Positions 36,281 to 47,961 of a DNA stretch of 64,000 bases are shown here, piece after piece. A program made the translations under genes and the position numbers. The stretch is from Todiramphus chloris collaris (lineage: Eukaryota; Chordata; Aves; Coraciiformes; Alcedinidae). The notes under the pieces were generated by a model. It was not told the origin of the DNA and made no database searches. It saw nothing but the letters and a program-made list of their open reading frames with translations. Location of the stretch: NCBI GenBank assembly GCA_025345505.1, contig JANVCC010000011.1, positions 1,305,230 through 1,369,229 of the forward strand, given 5' to 3'. The first letter of the stretch is position 1. Every line of letters starts with the position of its first letter.

Positions 36281-37989
36281 CTGATGCTAACCTTGCCAGG
36301 TATTGTTTTGGTTTTGTCCCCTTCTTTGGAAGATTTCCTCCATAGAAGAAAAAGTCCATTATGGGAACTTTGCATCTCAACTGATACGTGGTTTTTCTGT
36401 GTTTCTGGCAGTAGTAATTAGTCCAGACCCTACTGCAGCCTGAGCCACACCCAGAAATCTTATAAAATCACAGACATATAGTCTTCATCTTTCAGGAGAA
36501 GTTGGACCTATGAAAACTGGGGTTTTTTTTCCTCTGAGGATATCCAATTCACAGACTCAGAAGCCCTAAATGCAGCCCAAGGAGTCACCCCTTTACACCC
36601 AGTTACTGCAGAAGGGCAGCCATAGAAGACTAGTGGTTGGCATCCTCTTGCCTGGCACCTAGGACCACCCAACACAAATGAGATGCCATGAGACAGAAGC
36701 AGTGTGCGCTTGTGGTAATTAGTCTCAGTGGAATTTTTCTGCTGTACAATTTCCTGAATGCTGTTTAGTCTAAGCTTACCTTTAAACTTTGTTTAGATTT
36801 TAGGAGCTTAACGTGTCATCTGATGTACGCTCACTCCTGTGTAAGGACAGCTGCTGCAGAGAGTAAACCCTATGCACCACTGGTTTGATGGAAGTTGCAC
36901 TGTGTCCTCCTTCGAAGTTATCCCTAATGCACCTCCCATGAACACTGGGTGCTGGGCACAGCAGGAGGGGAGTTAAAACGATCCCATTCCAGGAAGATGA
37001 AAAGGAGGATCTCTCAAACAGAGTGTTACATGTGCTGGCTGGGCTGTAATCCCATCCAGGAAATTTTACACCATTCCCAATCTCGCCCTTTGATCACTTC
37101 TGGAGAGGCGGTGGATCTGGGGCCTCCACTGATGATCTGCCGCCAGGACCCAGCAGGGTGGATGGACAATGATGAATTGGTCTGAGGTAAGATGTCCTAC
37201 TGCAAAACACATGTGTTACACATCCTCCCTCCCTCCTGCTCCCTGAAAACTCTTGCAGGAACTGGGTTTCTTCTCTTTTTGGCTTGGAACTAGTAAAAAA
37301 CCCAGTACAGATCTCAGTTCAGAGGAAGGAGTGAACAGTGGAAGGGCAGTGAGGAGCTGGGCACCTTTTCAAAGCCCTGAAGGCTGTCATGTCCCACAGA
37401 GTGCATGTCTGGCAACCATCAAGCACTCAGCTTTTGGTGGTGGGGGTGACTGGAGAGAACGAGGCTGAATGAGAGCAGAAGATGAAGCCAAAGCCTGGAG
37501 AACGGTCGAGTGTCCATGTGCACTTTTGAGGCGTGAATCCCACCTTGGAGCACACAGATATAACACAATTGACATGCACACCCACACATGAAGAGACACA
37601 CACACCACCTGCTATGATAGACATCTTTGGAAGAGTTGCCCTGAACGGATAGATAATGCTATTAATAATGATGTTAGGCAGTTACTCTCTTCCATGTATC
37701 CTCCAGTAACTTCAATGATGCGTTTTAAAACCTCTTCAGGGTAAGGGCTGTCACTTTATTAGATACCTCTGCCTTGTCAAGCATAGCAGGACCTTCAGTC
37801 ATGACTGGGACATTTACATCGTGATCACTGTTTCATGGGATTTGAACAAAGGTCCTTTGAAAATGTAGGTATAAGTCTAAAAATCCTCACCACTGATGTG
37901 TTTTATGTTCTCCTGGAGGGAAACCACCAACCCCAGCTCAAAATGGAGAGAAGGTCAGTGTCAGAAGAGCAATTTTTCAGGGGTTTTGG

Positions 37990-38450
37990 GGGTATTTTAG
38001 TCACTTAAAGGCTGCATTAATGCAAATAAGAAGGCAGACACCAGTTTTACTATAATGTGCTCGAAGCAAAGCTACATAGCATAAATTTGTATGCTGACAT
38101 TAAGCTAAACTTGAGTCAAAATTAAGATCTGCATCTAAGGTCTCTGTGTGATCTCTTCCTTCTATTATTCTTCCTTACAGTTTCACTTCTTCAAATAAGT
38201 TACATTAATTTCTTTCTAAAAAGTCTCAAAGGACAGTTAAGAATTTTATAGAGATTCTTACCAGTCAACCGCTCTTTTAATAGAAACCTCGGGCTCTTGA
38301 GCTCAATATACTTCCGAGAAAGAATGAATGACACAGTGCCTGAAATAGCAAGGGCTTGATTCAATGTTTGTGTCCATGTGACACAAGCTAAATATGCCCA
38401 AGATTGTCCTGCAACTCTGAGGCCATCTGGTATGGAAGAGCTTGCATTCA
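37990..38450. other. Candidate conserved non-coding element
   Basis: Repeat-free sequence with a perfect octamer ATGCAAAT at 38020-38027. It overlaps a perfect palindrome GCATTAATGC at 38014-38023, a POU/homeobox-type arrangement. AT-rich sequence follows, with AAATTAAGAT and TTACATTAATTTC cores. No clear gene or repeat overlaps it. Function is inferred from texture only. Confidence 0.3.
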
Positions 38451-39784
38451 TACTTTTAAATCTGACTAGGTAGCTTCATCTGAACTACTTTTTGGGAATG
38501 GTTCTTGGCCTCTGTTAGATCCCAAACCACAGGTGAATGTATTTCCATGCCCATAAATATTCTCCAACACTCTTCATGAGCTGATACAGAAATGAGTATT
38601 GACTCCAGAAGCCCCTTAATGAGTTATGGTCCACAATGGCTGAACTCCTGAACCACACTCACTAGCAGCACAACCACCTTCTTGGCTGGACAGAGCTCCT
38701 GCTGCTTATAGCACAAGGCACCATATGTGCCATGTCTTGGTGCACAGGGCAGTATGTCAACTCATCACAAAGCATCACTGGTAACATCCATTAAACCAAT
38801 TCGATGGACTGGGCACCATGGGAATGCCCCAGATTTCAGTAAAAGCAGGAACAAAACCTTCATCCACTACAGATCAGAAGGAAGCACAAGAAAGCAGTGG
38901 GAAAGTGGTTGCCATAGGATGATGAAATTACTTCCCTTCTCATTTTGGTTTATTTTGAAAAAGTCACCTGTGACACCTCCATTCTTCTTGACAAATTAAT
39001 GCTGGACCTGATAAAGGAATCCCAGTTGCACCAGCTGGACCATAACAGCAGGTAATCAGAAAGCACTACCTCTCAATGTCCTTGTACTAGAAGAAGAAAT
39101 CTTTGGTACCTTCACTGCATATTACTCATGGTGAGCTTTCTTGAATTGCTGTGAACAAAGCAAGATGCTTTAATTTGCCAATGTACTGAGTAGCAATCAG
39201 ACTGAATTTTGCTAGAGGTATCTCAAAAACTGTGGATTATCGAAATGATGTATTTTTGATTTTTGTGGGTTTTTTTTTTATTTTTTCATTTGAGTCTCGT
39301 GGTTTATTTACTCATACTAGGACCTCTTGAATTTCCCATTCCCAGCACTTTTCAGAAACAACAGCTTTGTTCTCAGATTGTCCCAGGTATAGTGATGAGT
39401 TGCAGTGCACAGGTAACCAAAAGTAGATGGGATAGGCTTTTAACTCCTGATAAAGAGATATGCAGGCTAAAGCCTATATCACCTAGGAGATGATGGTGAC
39501 CTTCCTGGGTACAATATACTCTTGTTTTCTGTTCTGGAGCAACTTTATATGTCCAAGTGCAAGATGAGGTCTTGGAGGGAGCTGCCAGTACCTCTGACAG
39601 GGAAAACAGAGTGTGGCAACCAGGCTGCAAGGCAAATAAATTACAGGAATGTGGCCTCTGCTGCGCTTCCCACTCCCTGCTGGCCTTTGAAGTGAGAAGC
39701 AGTCTGGGATCTGGAGAGAAACCTCCTGCCCAGCAATGTGGGGTGATACTCAAAAGCTACCAACCTCTTGATAGGAGAGGAGCT

Positions 39785-39813
39785 GGGGAAGGGGGTGTGG
39801 GGGTGTGGGGGGG
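39785..39813 (+). other. Strong G-quadruplex motif
   Basis: Four G runs of 4, 5, 5 and 7 lie at 39785-39788, 39791-39795, 39799-39803 and 39807-39813, joined by loops of two to three bases. More GGG runs follow at 39826-39840. This meets the usual G-quadruplex pattern comfortably. No promoter or transcript start is identified beside it. Confidence 0.8.
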
Positions 39814-41044
39814 TTGGACAGAGTCGGGGGAGTAGGAGGGAAGGAGTTATATTCACTGTGAGTCAGTACTCCATGGCTGCTCTGAAAGATGACAGCTACA
39901 GCAAGTCATTTATAATTTGTCGGAAATGTCTCCTTCTGACTACCCTTGCAGAGAGGAGGAACGGGAGCAGATGTTGGCCTCAGCCCATCTCATATATTAT
40001 TATCTGTCTTCAGGACCTGCTAGCAAGGCTTGGTTGCTTTTTTCTGCACGAAATGTAATGGGATTCCTCAAAGTTTTACTAACTTCGTCTTTCATCATAG
40101 AAGGAGATGTGGCTGTGGGCAGAGGAGCTGGAATTTTGTCTAGGGAATTTGTAAGTGCTCAGAGAGACAGGACAAGGCATGGAGTGACAGAGGGCCTTTT
40201 GAGGGTCCAATTACAACCACTCTATGCTGAGTGTTTAGTGTAGAAAGAGAAAGAGGGCACTGTGGGAGAGTCTGCTCTTGCTGGATGTGCTCACCAGCCA
40301 TTCTGCAAACATTTAGGTCATTAGACCATCTCAGCCTAACACCTGAGCTCTCTAGTGAAAGAGACCTTGAGCAGGTAAGCCTACGTGAAAGACAACTCCT
40401 ATTTTTGCAAGCTATATGTATTTTACATGGGTGAAGCTAAAGCCACTGGGCCACTCAGGTCCCCAGTGGATGTTGCTTAGATGTAGAGCGATTGTGTGGG
40501 CTGATGGGCTGTAGTGCTCAGCAGAAAGCACACAGGCCATGTTAGAGCTTGATCTTCCAGTATTGGATGCAGCTGGCAAAGACAGTCTTCATGGGGCAAC
40601 AAGTTCAGAAGTGAGAATAAACTTTGAAGTATCAGGAATCATGAAACCCTCTGAGGCTAACACAGTCTGGGAGGGTACAGGTGATGTTAACACTGTTTTA
40701 GACTGCCAATGTAGAGCTGAGAGGAAACATCACCACCCCAAGGGGACCCTTGACATATGTACATTTGAACAAGCCTTTCACAGTGTCCCATTGTCACAAG
40801 CCTTCAGGCAGCAAGATTTCCTGCCACCCTCATGCTGCTGAGCAGAGAGCTGACAGCTTTTGTGCCACGGTTACTGACCAGGAGCGAGGCAGAGGAAGAA
40901 CTGAATTTAGCCAAGTGAGTATAAATGCCACAGGAATTCATAGGGAGCTCCTCACATGGCTGAGACTGGCCAGCAGTATGGACATCCAATATGCAGTAAG
41001 AGGGGATTATCCAGGGTTCCCCTCATCAGTCTCTGACTATATAA

Positions 41045-41360
41045 AAAGAGTTGTAAAGGAAGGGAATAATCTCCTCTTCGTATCCTCAGGGAACAAGGCA
41101 TGAAGTCATGGTCTTAAAAGGAGCCCTGGGAGAGCTCTGTTAAACTTGAGAGGAAAGTTGCTAACAGTAAAACCAGTTAAGCACTGGTGTAGATTGCCTG
41201 GAGGGCTCCGATTCTTGAACCAATCAAGGTCTTTAAAAACAGATTAGACAACCATCTGTCAGGAATGGCTTAGGAACAATTGATCCTGCCTTGAGGCAAG
41301 GAAGAGGCCTTGATGACCTCTCCTCATCCTTCCAGCCCTACTTTTTTTATGATTCTGTGA
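41045..41360 (+). mobile_element. Ancient CR1-type LINE tail, group E
   Basis: This is a strongly diverged CR1 3-prime end of the older type also common in turtles and crocodilians. Recognisable blocks are GGTCTTAAA near 41110, AGTTAAGCACTGG near 41176, AACAGATTAGACAACCATCT with GTCAGGAATGG near 41239-41270, TTGATGACCTCTCCTC near 41311, TTCCAGCCCTAC near 41330, and a terminal TATGATTCTGTGA. Spacing matches that family, but many substitutions and indels separate the blocks. Confidence 0.8.
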
Positions 41361-42006
41361 CTTTACTTTCCTGCTAATATGCACAATATTTCTTGCTCAA
41401 GAAATATATCACTCTGTCAGGACTGAAGAGATAAGTGTCTTACAGCACAGGTGGGCAGCAAAGATACTCAGCAAAAAACCTGCAGAATCTTCTTCATCAC
41501 TAACATGCTCTTTTTGCAACATTCTCCAAAAGAAACATCTTGAGGCTCCACCATTGCTGTCATGATGGTTCGATAGAGCCAGTTGTGTAGTTCTGTGTTA
41601 TCAGCATCGCTTTCTGAAGACAAGATTACGGCCCAAAGTGTTCCATTTCTTTCCAGCTTTATGTGACCACATCCTCCTCAGCAGGAACAGTAAAGGATGT
41701 TCTCAAATGCTCCTCACTGAACTGCAGCTTGAGCTTAAAGTCACTTTTTCAGTCACTGTTGTCTTAAATCACCTTTGTGATTTAAACCTGGATGAAGGCT
41801 GGCTAGTGTGCCAATATAAGGCATATCTCTCACCATCACTGTTTTTGCAAAGGAATGATCTTAGAAGATAAGCTGTTAACCTGAAGGATGGTTAAAGCCA
41901 TGGTATGCAAGGAATTATATCCTGAAAAAAAAGCAGAATCTCTAACACTGATGGACATGACAGGCAGGGGAGGGGAGAAAGAAAATTTTATCAGCCTTAT
42001 TTTCAG
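41361..42006. other. Unique non-coding DNA
   Basis: No gene recognised. One 77-codon chance frame lies at 41638-41871. An A8 run near 41925 precedes the next CR1 copy. Confidence 0.55.
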
Positions 42007-42155
42007 AGAACCACAGAATTAGTTGGGTTGGAAGGTACCTTAAAGATCACCTAGTTCCACCCTGCTGCCATGGCCTGGGACGCCTTCCACCAGACCAGGT
42101 TGCTCAAAGCCCCATCCAGTCTGGCCTTGAACACATCCAGTGATGAAGCATTTTA
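42007..42155 (-). mobile_element. CR1 LINE tail fragment, group D, inverted
   Basis: The inverted tail contains GTTGGGTTGGAAGGTACC near 42024, AAGATCACCTAGTTCCACCC, TGCCATGGCCTGGGACGCC, CAGGTTGCTCAAAGCCCC and GCCTTGAACACATCCAG, then is cut off at about 42155. Only the last 150 bases of the element are present. The same group occurs on plus at 63808. Confidence 0.93.
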
Positions 42156-42783
42156 TAAATGGGGCTTTTATTACCCAGGGGCTTTCTTGTTACTCAGACT
42201 TCTTTTGGAATCACAGTGGATCTCAGAAACAGCTTGGGCAGGGATAAAGGGTAATGTTAATGGTATCTAAATTTCAATCTGTAGAGGACAGTTTGCAATC
42301 TAAACTACTCACAATAAACTCCCTTCATTGTCCATGGAGACAAAGAGGCAATTCTAGAATGCAAGTTATCTGTTTTAATCTACTTATATTAGCAAGCTGA
42401 TGGTAGGCTATTTTAGTCATCTACCTGGAAGTGACATATTCTTGAAGTACTTTTTTGTGACCATAGACCTCCACAGGTCATCTGTGAATGTAGTGAGACT
42501 GTATATACTTCTCATGCATACATTTTCCCTGTACCAGTTTCTGTTTGCCCAGACTGAGGAAGTCCTGAAAGTGCTTATATTGCTTAAGTATGGGTGCCTT
42601 CCATCTAAAATCTGAGGGCAAAAGAAGAATGAATGTGAAATATGAAAAAATGGTAGTTATCGGTCATTTTACAGGTTGTGGGTCCCACAAATGGGGGATC
42701 TGTGGTTCTCCTGAAGGTCATGTACACAGTCAAAAGGAGGTAGTTCCCATCTATCCCAAGCCCACTGATGAAACAAAAACCAA

Positions 42784-42851
42784 CCTTCCTTCCTTCCCTT
42801 CCTTCCCTTCCTTCCCTTCCTTCCCTTCCTTCCCTTCCTTCTTCCTTTCCT
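42784..42851. repeat. 9-base tandem repeat (TTCCCTTCC), pyrimidine tract
   Basis: Five clean copies of the 9-mer TTCCCTTCC with flanking partial units. Because nine is three codons, it stays open in several frames on both strands, giving artificial SFP repeats on plus and GRK repeats on minus. It is a pure pyrimidine mirror-type tract able to adopt triplex structure. Confidence 0.95.
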
Positions 42852-43117
42852 GGTGAAACTTTCCAAACTAGAAATTAGAAGAAACACAGGATGTTTTCAC
42901 AAACAGGGCTGGTACCAAAGGACACTGAGCAGGAGGTCTCTCATCCCAGACCACCCCACACCAGAGCTGTGCTCCAGTAAGTTTGTTGTGTCTCTGTCCA
43001 TGATCATTACCATATGCCATGAATATAGCTACAAGAAGCTCTGAAGTTAGGCAATAATGAATAAAAGAGACATCTGAAGAAAGTTACCAAACCACCCTGC
43101 TATGGGTTGTACAAAAT

Positions 43118-43139
43118 AAAAAAAAAAAAAAAAGAAAAA
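43118..43139. repeat. A-rich run
   Basis: A16 (43118-43133), then G and further A residues. There is no LINE or retrocopy body directly upstream, so it is not read as a poly(A) tail of a retrocopy. Confidence 0.85.
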
Positions 43140-43834
43140 AAGACTGAAACAAGGTGAACCATCTAACATTTTTAGGATCTTCAAGTGCCCTGCCTGAGGC
43201 AGGGCAAAGGGATGGAATTATCAATGAGGAGTTTAAAATGTCTTCAAGTCACCTGCGGATGGGCACCTCAAAACTCTGAGGTACACCATATTACTTTGCA
43301 TCCTTACAAAATGTAGACAGTGTTTTTTAATCCCCCAGGTCTCTAATTTTCTTTCTACATTCTCACACATGTTTCAACAAGAGCTAGGCAGGGCCATCAG
43401 AACATAAGCAGTTCTCCAGTTGGGGAAAGAAAACAAATTTTTGGTGTATTCAGTTTCTGTTTGCTGGGTAATTTTTTTTATTATTTAATTTTTTTAATTG
43501 GTCTGGGCCAATATGAAAGAAAACATTACCAAACACCTCACTGTTATACATCTTGGTGAGTTTGAAACAGTAGATCCCACTTCCTATGTTTACTGTTGCT
43601 TTTGATGTTACCTAATGAACCTAGATCCTCTTAAAAGATTCTCTTCAGAAGCTTTAAATCTGGAAACCATTTGACAACAATGCCAAAGGACGCAAGGGGG
43701 TGTGTTTTATGGGCCCCATTAATATGTGCCTGGGAGGGGTGCTGCAGTGTGGCCTCTGCCTTCACTCACCCATGCTGTGTATTAACGGTCTGATAAAATT
43801 CACTCCAGAATTCTTTATTGCTATGATATCATTT

Positions 43835-43856
43835 AAAAAAAAAAGGGGGGGGGGGG
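43835..43856. repeat. A10-G12 purine junction
   Basis: Ten A residues abut twelve G residues, followed by TAGAGGGAGAAGGGG. It is one long polypurine strand with quadruplex or triplex potential. Lengths may be affected by sequencing slippage. Confidence 0.9.
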
Positions 43857-44087
43857 TAGAGGGAGAAGGGGACAAGGGTTTATTGTTCTAAAGGAAGGCC
43901 CAGCCACGATTAGAAGATAAAACCAAATTACAACAGACAAGAGTCCCTCTGAACATTCCCCTAACATGCATATGAAATATCAAGCCTTCCACTATGGAGT
44001 AGTCAGCATGCTTGGAATTGTGATCTGCTGCAAGGCAGCAGCAAAATTGTGTATGCTTACACAGCAAGCAAAACATGTTCAAAAGTC

Positions 44088-44860
44088 ATGAAATCATAGA
44101 AAGCTTTGGGTTGGTGAGGACCTTTCAAGGTGATCTAGTCTAATCCCTTCTGGCAGGGAGCAGGGACATCTGCAGCTAGAGCAGGTTGCTCAGAGCCCCA
44201 CACAACCTCACCTGGAATGTTTCCAGGGATGGGGCATCGACCACCTCTCTGGGCAACCTGGGACAGGGTCTCACCACCCTCAGTGTAAAACATTCCTTAC
44301 GCAGGTCTAGTCAGAATCTCTGCTCTTTCAGTTCAAAAACATCATCCTTTGTCCTGTCACAACAGGCCCTGCTAAAAAGATTGTTCCCATTTTCCTGATA
44401 GGCCCCTTTAAGGACTGAAAGGCCACAAGAAGATCTCCCCAGAGCCTTCTCTTCTCCAGGCTGAACAGCCCCAACTCTCTCAGCCTGGCCTCCCAGCAGA
44501 GGGGTTCCAGCCCTCCCAGCATTGCTGTGGCCTCCTCTGGCCCCGCTCCAACAGGTCCCTGTCTCTCCTGTGCTGAGGACTCCAGAGCTGGACCCAGCAC
44601 TGCAGGAGAGAATCAGCAGAGCAGAGGGGCACAATCCCCTCCCTTGACCTACTAGCCATCCTTCTTTTTATGCGTCCCAGGATACAATCAACCTTCTGGG
44701 CTCCCCAGCACCCCCAAGTCCTTCTTTGCAGGGCTTCTCTCTATCCCAGCCTGGATTGATACCAGGGGTTGCCCTGACCATGTGCAGGACCTTACACTTG
44801 GTCTTGTTGAACCTCCTGAGGTTCACACAAATCCAAGCCATCAACTTCAAGGGTGTTCTC
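44088..44860 (-). mobile_element. CR1 LINE fragment, group C, inverted
   Basis: The inverted 3-prime end starts at about 44088 (AATCATAGAAAGCTTTGGG). Diagnostic bases GGTTGGTGAGGACC and CAAGGTGATCTAGTCTAA are shared only with the copy at 49145. It extends through the ORF2 C-terminus (minus frame 44328-44600: [20 protein letters not shown]) and further upstream to a CACTTGGTCTTGTTGAACC block near 44797, antisense of the family's FNKTKCKVLH region, which is preserved in the minus frame 44668-44850. Truncated near 44860. Confidence 0.95.
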
Positions 44861-47495
44861 TATGTCCGTGAGTGTTTTGCCTTGTGCCTTCTCTGAATGT
44901 CACTTTTCTGACATGGACCATGACAGAAAAATATTTTCAAGGACTTTACATTGGTGGGTTTAGGATTAATCTGCTGCAAGGTGTTGAGTACTCTCAGTTT
45001 CTGAATCAGTAGGTGCTGAGGGCATGGGAGCCACACAGATCTGAGGTCTTCGTTAAGTTACTTGCTGCTGTGAACCAAAGGCCAACACCAGCTGAAGGAC
45101 ACATCTGCCAGCAGTAGCCTGTGTGCAAGGCCTGTGAAGGTCATTCAATGTTTCTGAAAGCTGTCTTACCAGTGAAGACAAGGTGGGTGAAGTGAGCAGT
45201 TCCAGAATTTTTTAGGTTACTATACTGTCCTGTTTTTGAGAGAGTCCAGCTCTCCAAGTGAAATCCATGTAGTGGTTCTGAATCCACTGAAAACTTATCT
45301 CATGATGTGCATGGTGAAGTGTTTCCATAGAAAAATAACCACAAGATCAGACTGAGGCTGCTAAACTTGGAGATGTGAGGGCTTGACTCTCCAGAGCCGT
45401 TCCGCTGGCATAGCTTTCAAACCCTGTGTTCCTCCAGGATATTATTTCCGTGAAAAAAAAACCACAATGGGAAGGGGGACAGGAGCTTTTCTAATCCCGT
45501 CCACTCTGCTTTATTGCTCCTAAGGTACACGGCTGCAGACTGTTACTCATTGCATAGTTGAGGACATGAATGAGCTTTCTGTTTGAAAAGCTTTCAGAGA
45601 CGTGCTGAAGCTGGTTCTTATACATCCAGCAAAGGGAACCATCAGGGCAAAACATGCCTGAAAGGAGAAATTGAAAACAGCCTTGGAAGAAAATGTGTAT
45701 ACATGTGGCATGACATTTATTTATTATCCTGTGCTGCACAGCTCTTGCCCGAGCAGAGTTGAAAGCTTAGTCAAAACGGTGGATTTTTCTAAGCTCTACC
45801 AGGATTTAGACCCTCCAGCAAATGTATAAACAAGGAACATTTTCAAAGTCTTCTCCTACTAATGGTTATTCATAACTATTTTAGGGACCTGCTGTTCCAT
45901 CTGACTGACAGCACTGAAAAGAAAAAAGATCCCAAATGTGGTCTTTCTACTCCATGATTTACCTAACAGCTGGCCATAATGCAAAGCCCACTTTCTGCTC
46001 CTGCCACAGCTGGTTTGACATCTGTGTAGCAGAGGAGAAGCAATGGGGATTGATTGGGTTTGGGAGATTAAAGGCTTTTGCTTCTCATGGCTCTGCGAAA
46101 GAGGGTGATGAATAAGATCTTGCTAAAGGAGACAAACCCATTTCACCATTCCTGTTGTCACAAATGAAATCCTTGGTATCAAATTAGGAAAAACACTGGT
46201 GCCTGATTTGAGGTGGGCAGACATAAGGAGATACTGAATGCCAGGACCTGGCATCCCCACCTTTGTTTCAGTGAACATCTCTGCTAAAAATCTCTTATTT
46301 TTTCTACATCTCCATCTCTCCCCCTCACCTATGGATGATAATTCTTCACACTCAGAGGAAGACTGCAATTCCCAGGTCATTGGTGTTGGCTAAAGTCTGG
46401 CAGGAGGGAGAGCTGAACTTGTCTCACTGCAGTGGGATGGACTGGGCAAAACCTAATGTTTCCTCCATCCCTATCTTTTGTGATACTGTGAAAATATATG
46501 GAGGTGGAAGATTTTCAAGAGTTGTCCTTCCAGGGCAGTGCTAAGACACCTTGAAAGATTGTCGTACGTATTCCTTTAGTTCTTTATGGGCACCTTCAGC
46601 TTCCTAGGCTGGAAGTCCTGCATGTTTTGAGTTGTTTAGGAGTTTTCAAAGCCAAGAGCTAAATTTTGTAAACATAATGAGTCTGGTTTTGAGGATGGGC
46701 TCAAAGCAGACCTCCAAAAATGGTTCAAGGTGTACCATGAAATCTAACCAAAGTGCTAGGACCTGGCTGCTTACCGCCTCAACATACTGGTTCCAGCAGT
46801 ATCTTTGTGAAAACCTTGTAACAGAACAGTTCCCTACACGTCTTTGCTTTCCTCAGACAAACTCAATGCCAGGAACATGAAAGAAGGATCTGCAGGTAAC
46901 TCCTAAGGCATCACATTGAGTATGATCAGACTATGGCAAGTTCATGAACGATGCTGGTTTGTGCTCTGAAGTTCACTCACCTTTGCTCCAATGAAGTCTT
47001 CTGTGCTTGATGCTTTCTAGTTTATTTCTGCAGCACATATGAAGTCTGATACAAGAGATCCCTGCCCTTTCCTTCACCCAGGTCCTTACTTCTATCAAGA
47101 AGCACATGTAGCCACCTTATATTTACAGATAAAGAACCTCTGCTGTCACGAAAGGTTCAGCTTTGGTTGACAAGTGAGATGAACCATCTTCATGCAATGT
47201 GCCCCAAATGCCTACAAAAAATTTGGGTTCAGTCCCGTCAAAATCTTGAAAGCTCCTTCTCTTCCAGCTCCTGTTCTCCATTCTCACTCAGCTGTCCCAT
47301 CCACTGCTCCAAATGCTATTACCACAGAGAAGGACAAAGTTACTCTTTTTAGTGATCTTAAAACATCTTTGGATCCTAAATTTACATACTGGCACTCATT
47401 GCGAACTCTCAGTATGAGTACTACAGTATGCCAAGCACATGTCAGGGTGATAGCTCTGGAAAAAACAAGATATTTCTTATCCTCTTGACTGTTTG

Positions 47496-47512
47496 TTTTT
47501 TTTTTTTTTTTT
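47496..47512. repeat. T17 homopolymer
   Basis: Seventeen uninterrupted T residues, with no recognisable retrocopy on the minus strand that would make this a poly(A) tail. Confidence 0.9.
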
Positions 47513-47908
47513 GTCAGAAGTGATCAGTGGGCATCTTGCATTTATTTATTTGTTTATTCATAAGAGGGAAAAAAACCCCAAAGAAAACCCTGCATGAGAG
47601 AGGGAGAATTTCTGAAATGAATTTGACAGAGGTTTCCTTCTTTGTCCTTGACTCTGCCCCAGGAGAATGCTTGGCTGAGATGATATGAATGCAAGATTTT
47701 ATTAAAAGTAAACCAACATTATAGGAAAGGGAGCCACGAGTTGTTGTTAATGTCAACCAAACAAACCTGAGTATTAGGCAATATAAATATAATCTACATG
47801 ATGATTCACATATGTTTTCTGTCTATCTGCTATAAACTGCAACACCCCACTCAGGCTATAAAACAAAGCACCTTTTTCTGTTTATAGGCAGCAAATATTT
47901 GGGTAAGG

Positions 47909-47961
47909 GTGGGTTTTTGGTTTTTTGGGTTTTTTTTGGTTTTTTTTTTTTTATTATTATT
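47909..47961. repeat. T/G-rich low-complexity run
   Basis: GGGTTTTTGG, GGGTTTTTTTTGG and a T12-type run ending in ATTATTATT. The plus strand lacks A and C until its end. It resembles, but is shorter than, the insert inside the CR1 copy at 17403. Confidence 0.85.

Larger units (their letters stand above)
36281..41044. other. Unique non-coding DNA
   Basis: No gene recognised. The longest frame, 39373-39753 minus (126 codons), has no motif. A frame at 40539-40841 plus contains EQAFHSVPLSQAF, faintly like the LINE reverse transcriptase KAFDTVPHS block, and could belong to the ancient LINE whose tail begins at 41045, but the evidence is thin. A candidate conserved element and a G-quadruplex motif are listed separately. 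Confidence 0.5.
42156..44087. other. Unique DNA rich in simple repeats
   Basis: No gene recognised. This segment has three microsatellites listed separately (a CCTTCC-type 9-mer array, an A-rich run, and an A10/G12 junction) and an AT run near 43467-43500. Confidence 0.55.

Noticed and set aside
39373-39753. 126-codon minus frame
   Set aside because: No motif is recognised and its opposite strand also carries long frames. It is consistent with chance.
43118-43139. A16 run as a possible poly(A) tail of a processed pseudogene
   Set aside because: No coding-like or repeat-like body lies upstream on the plus strand and no target-site duplication was noticed.
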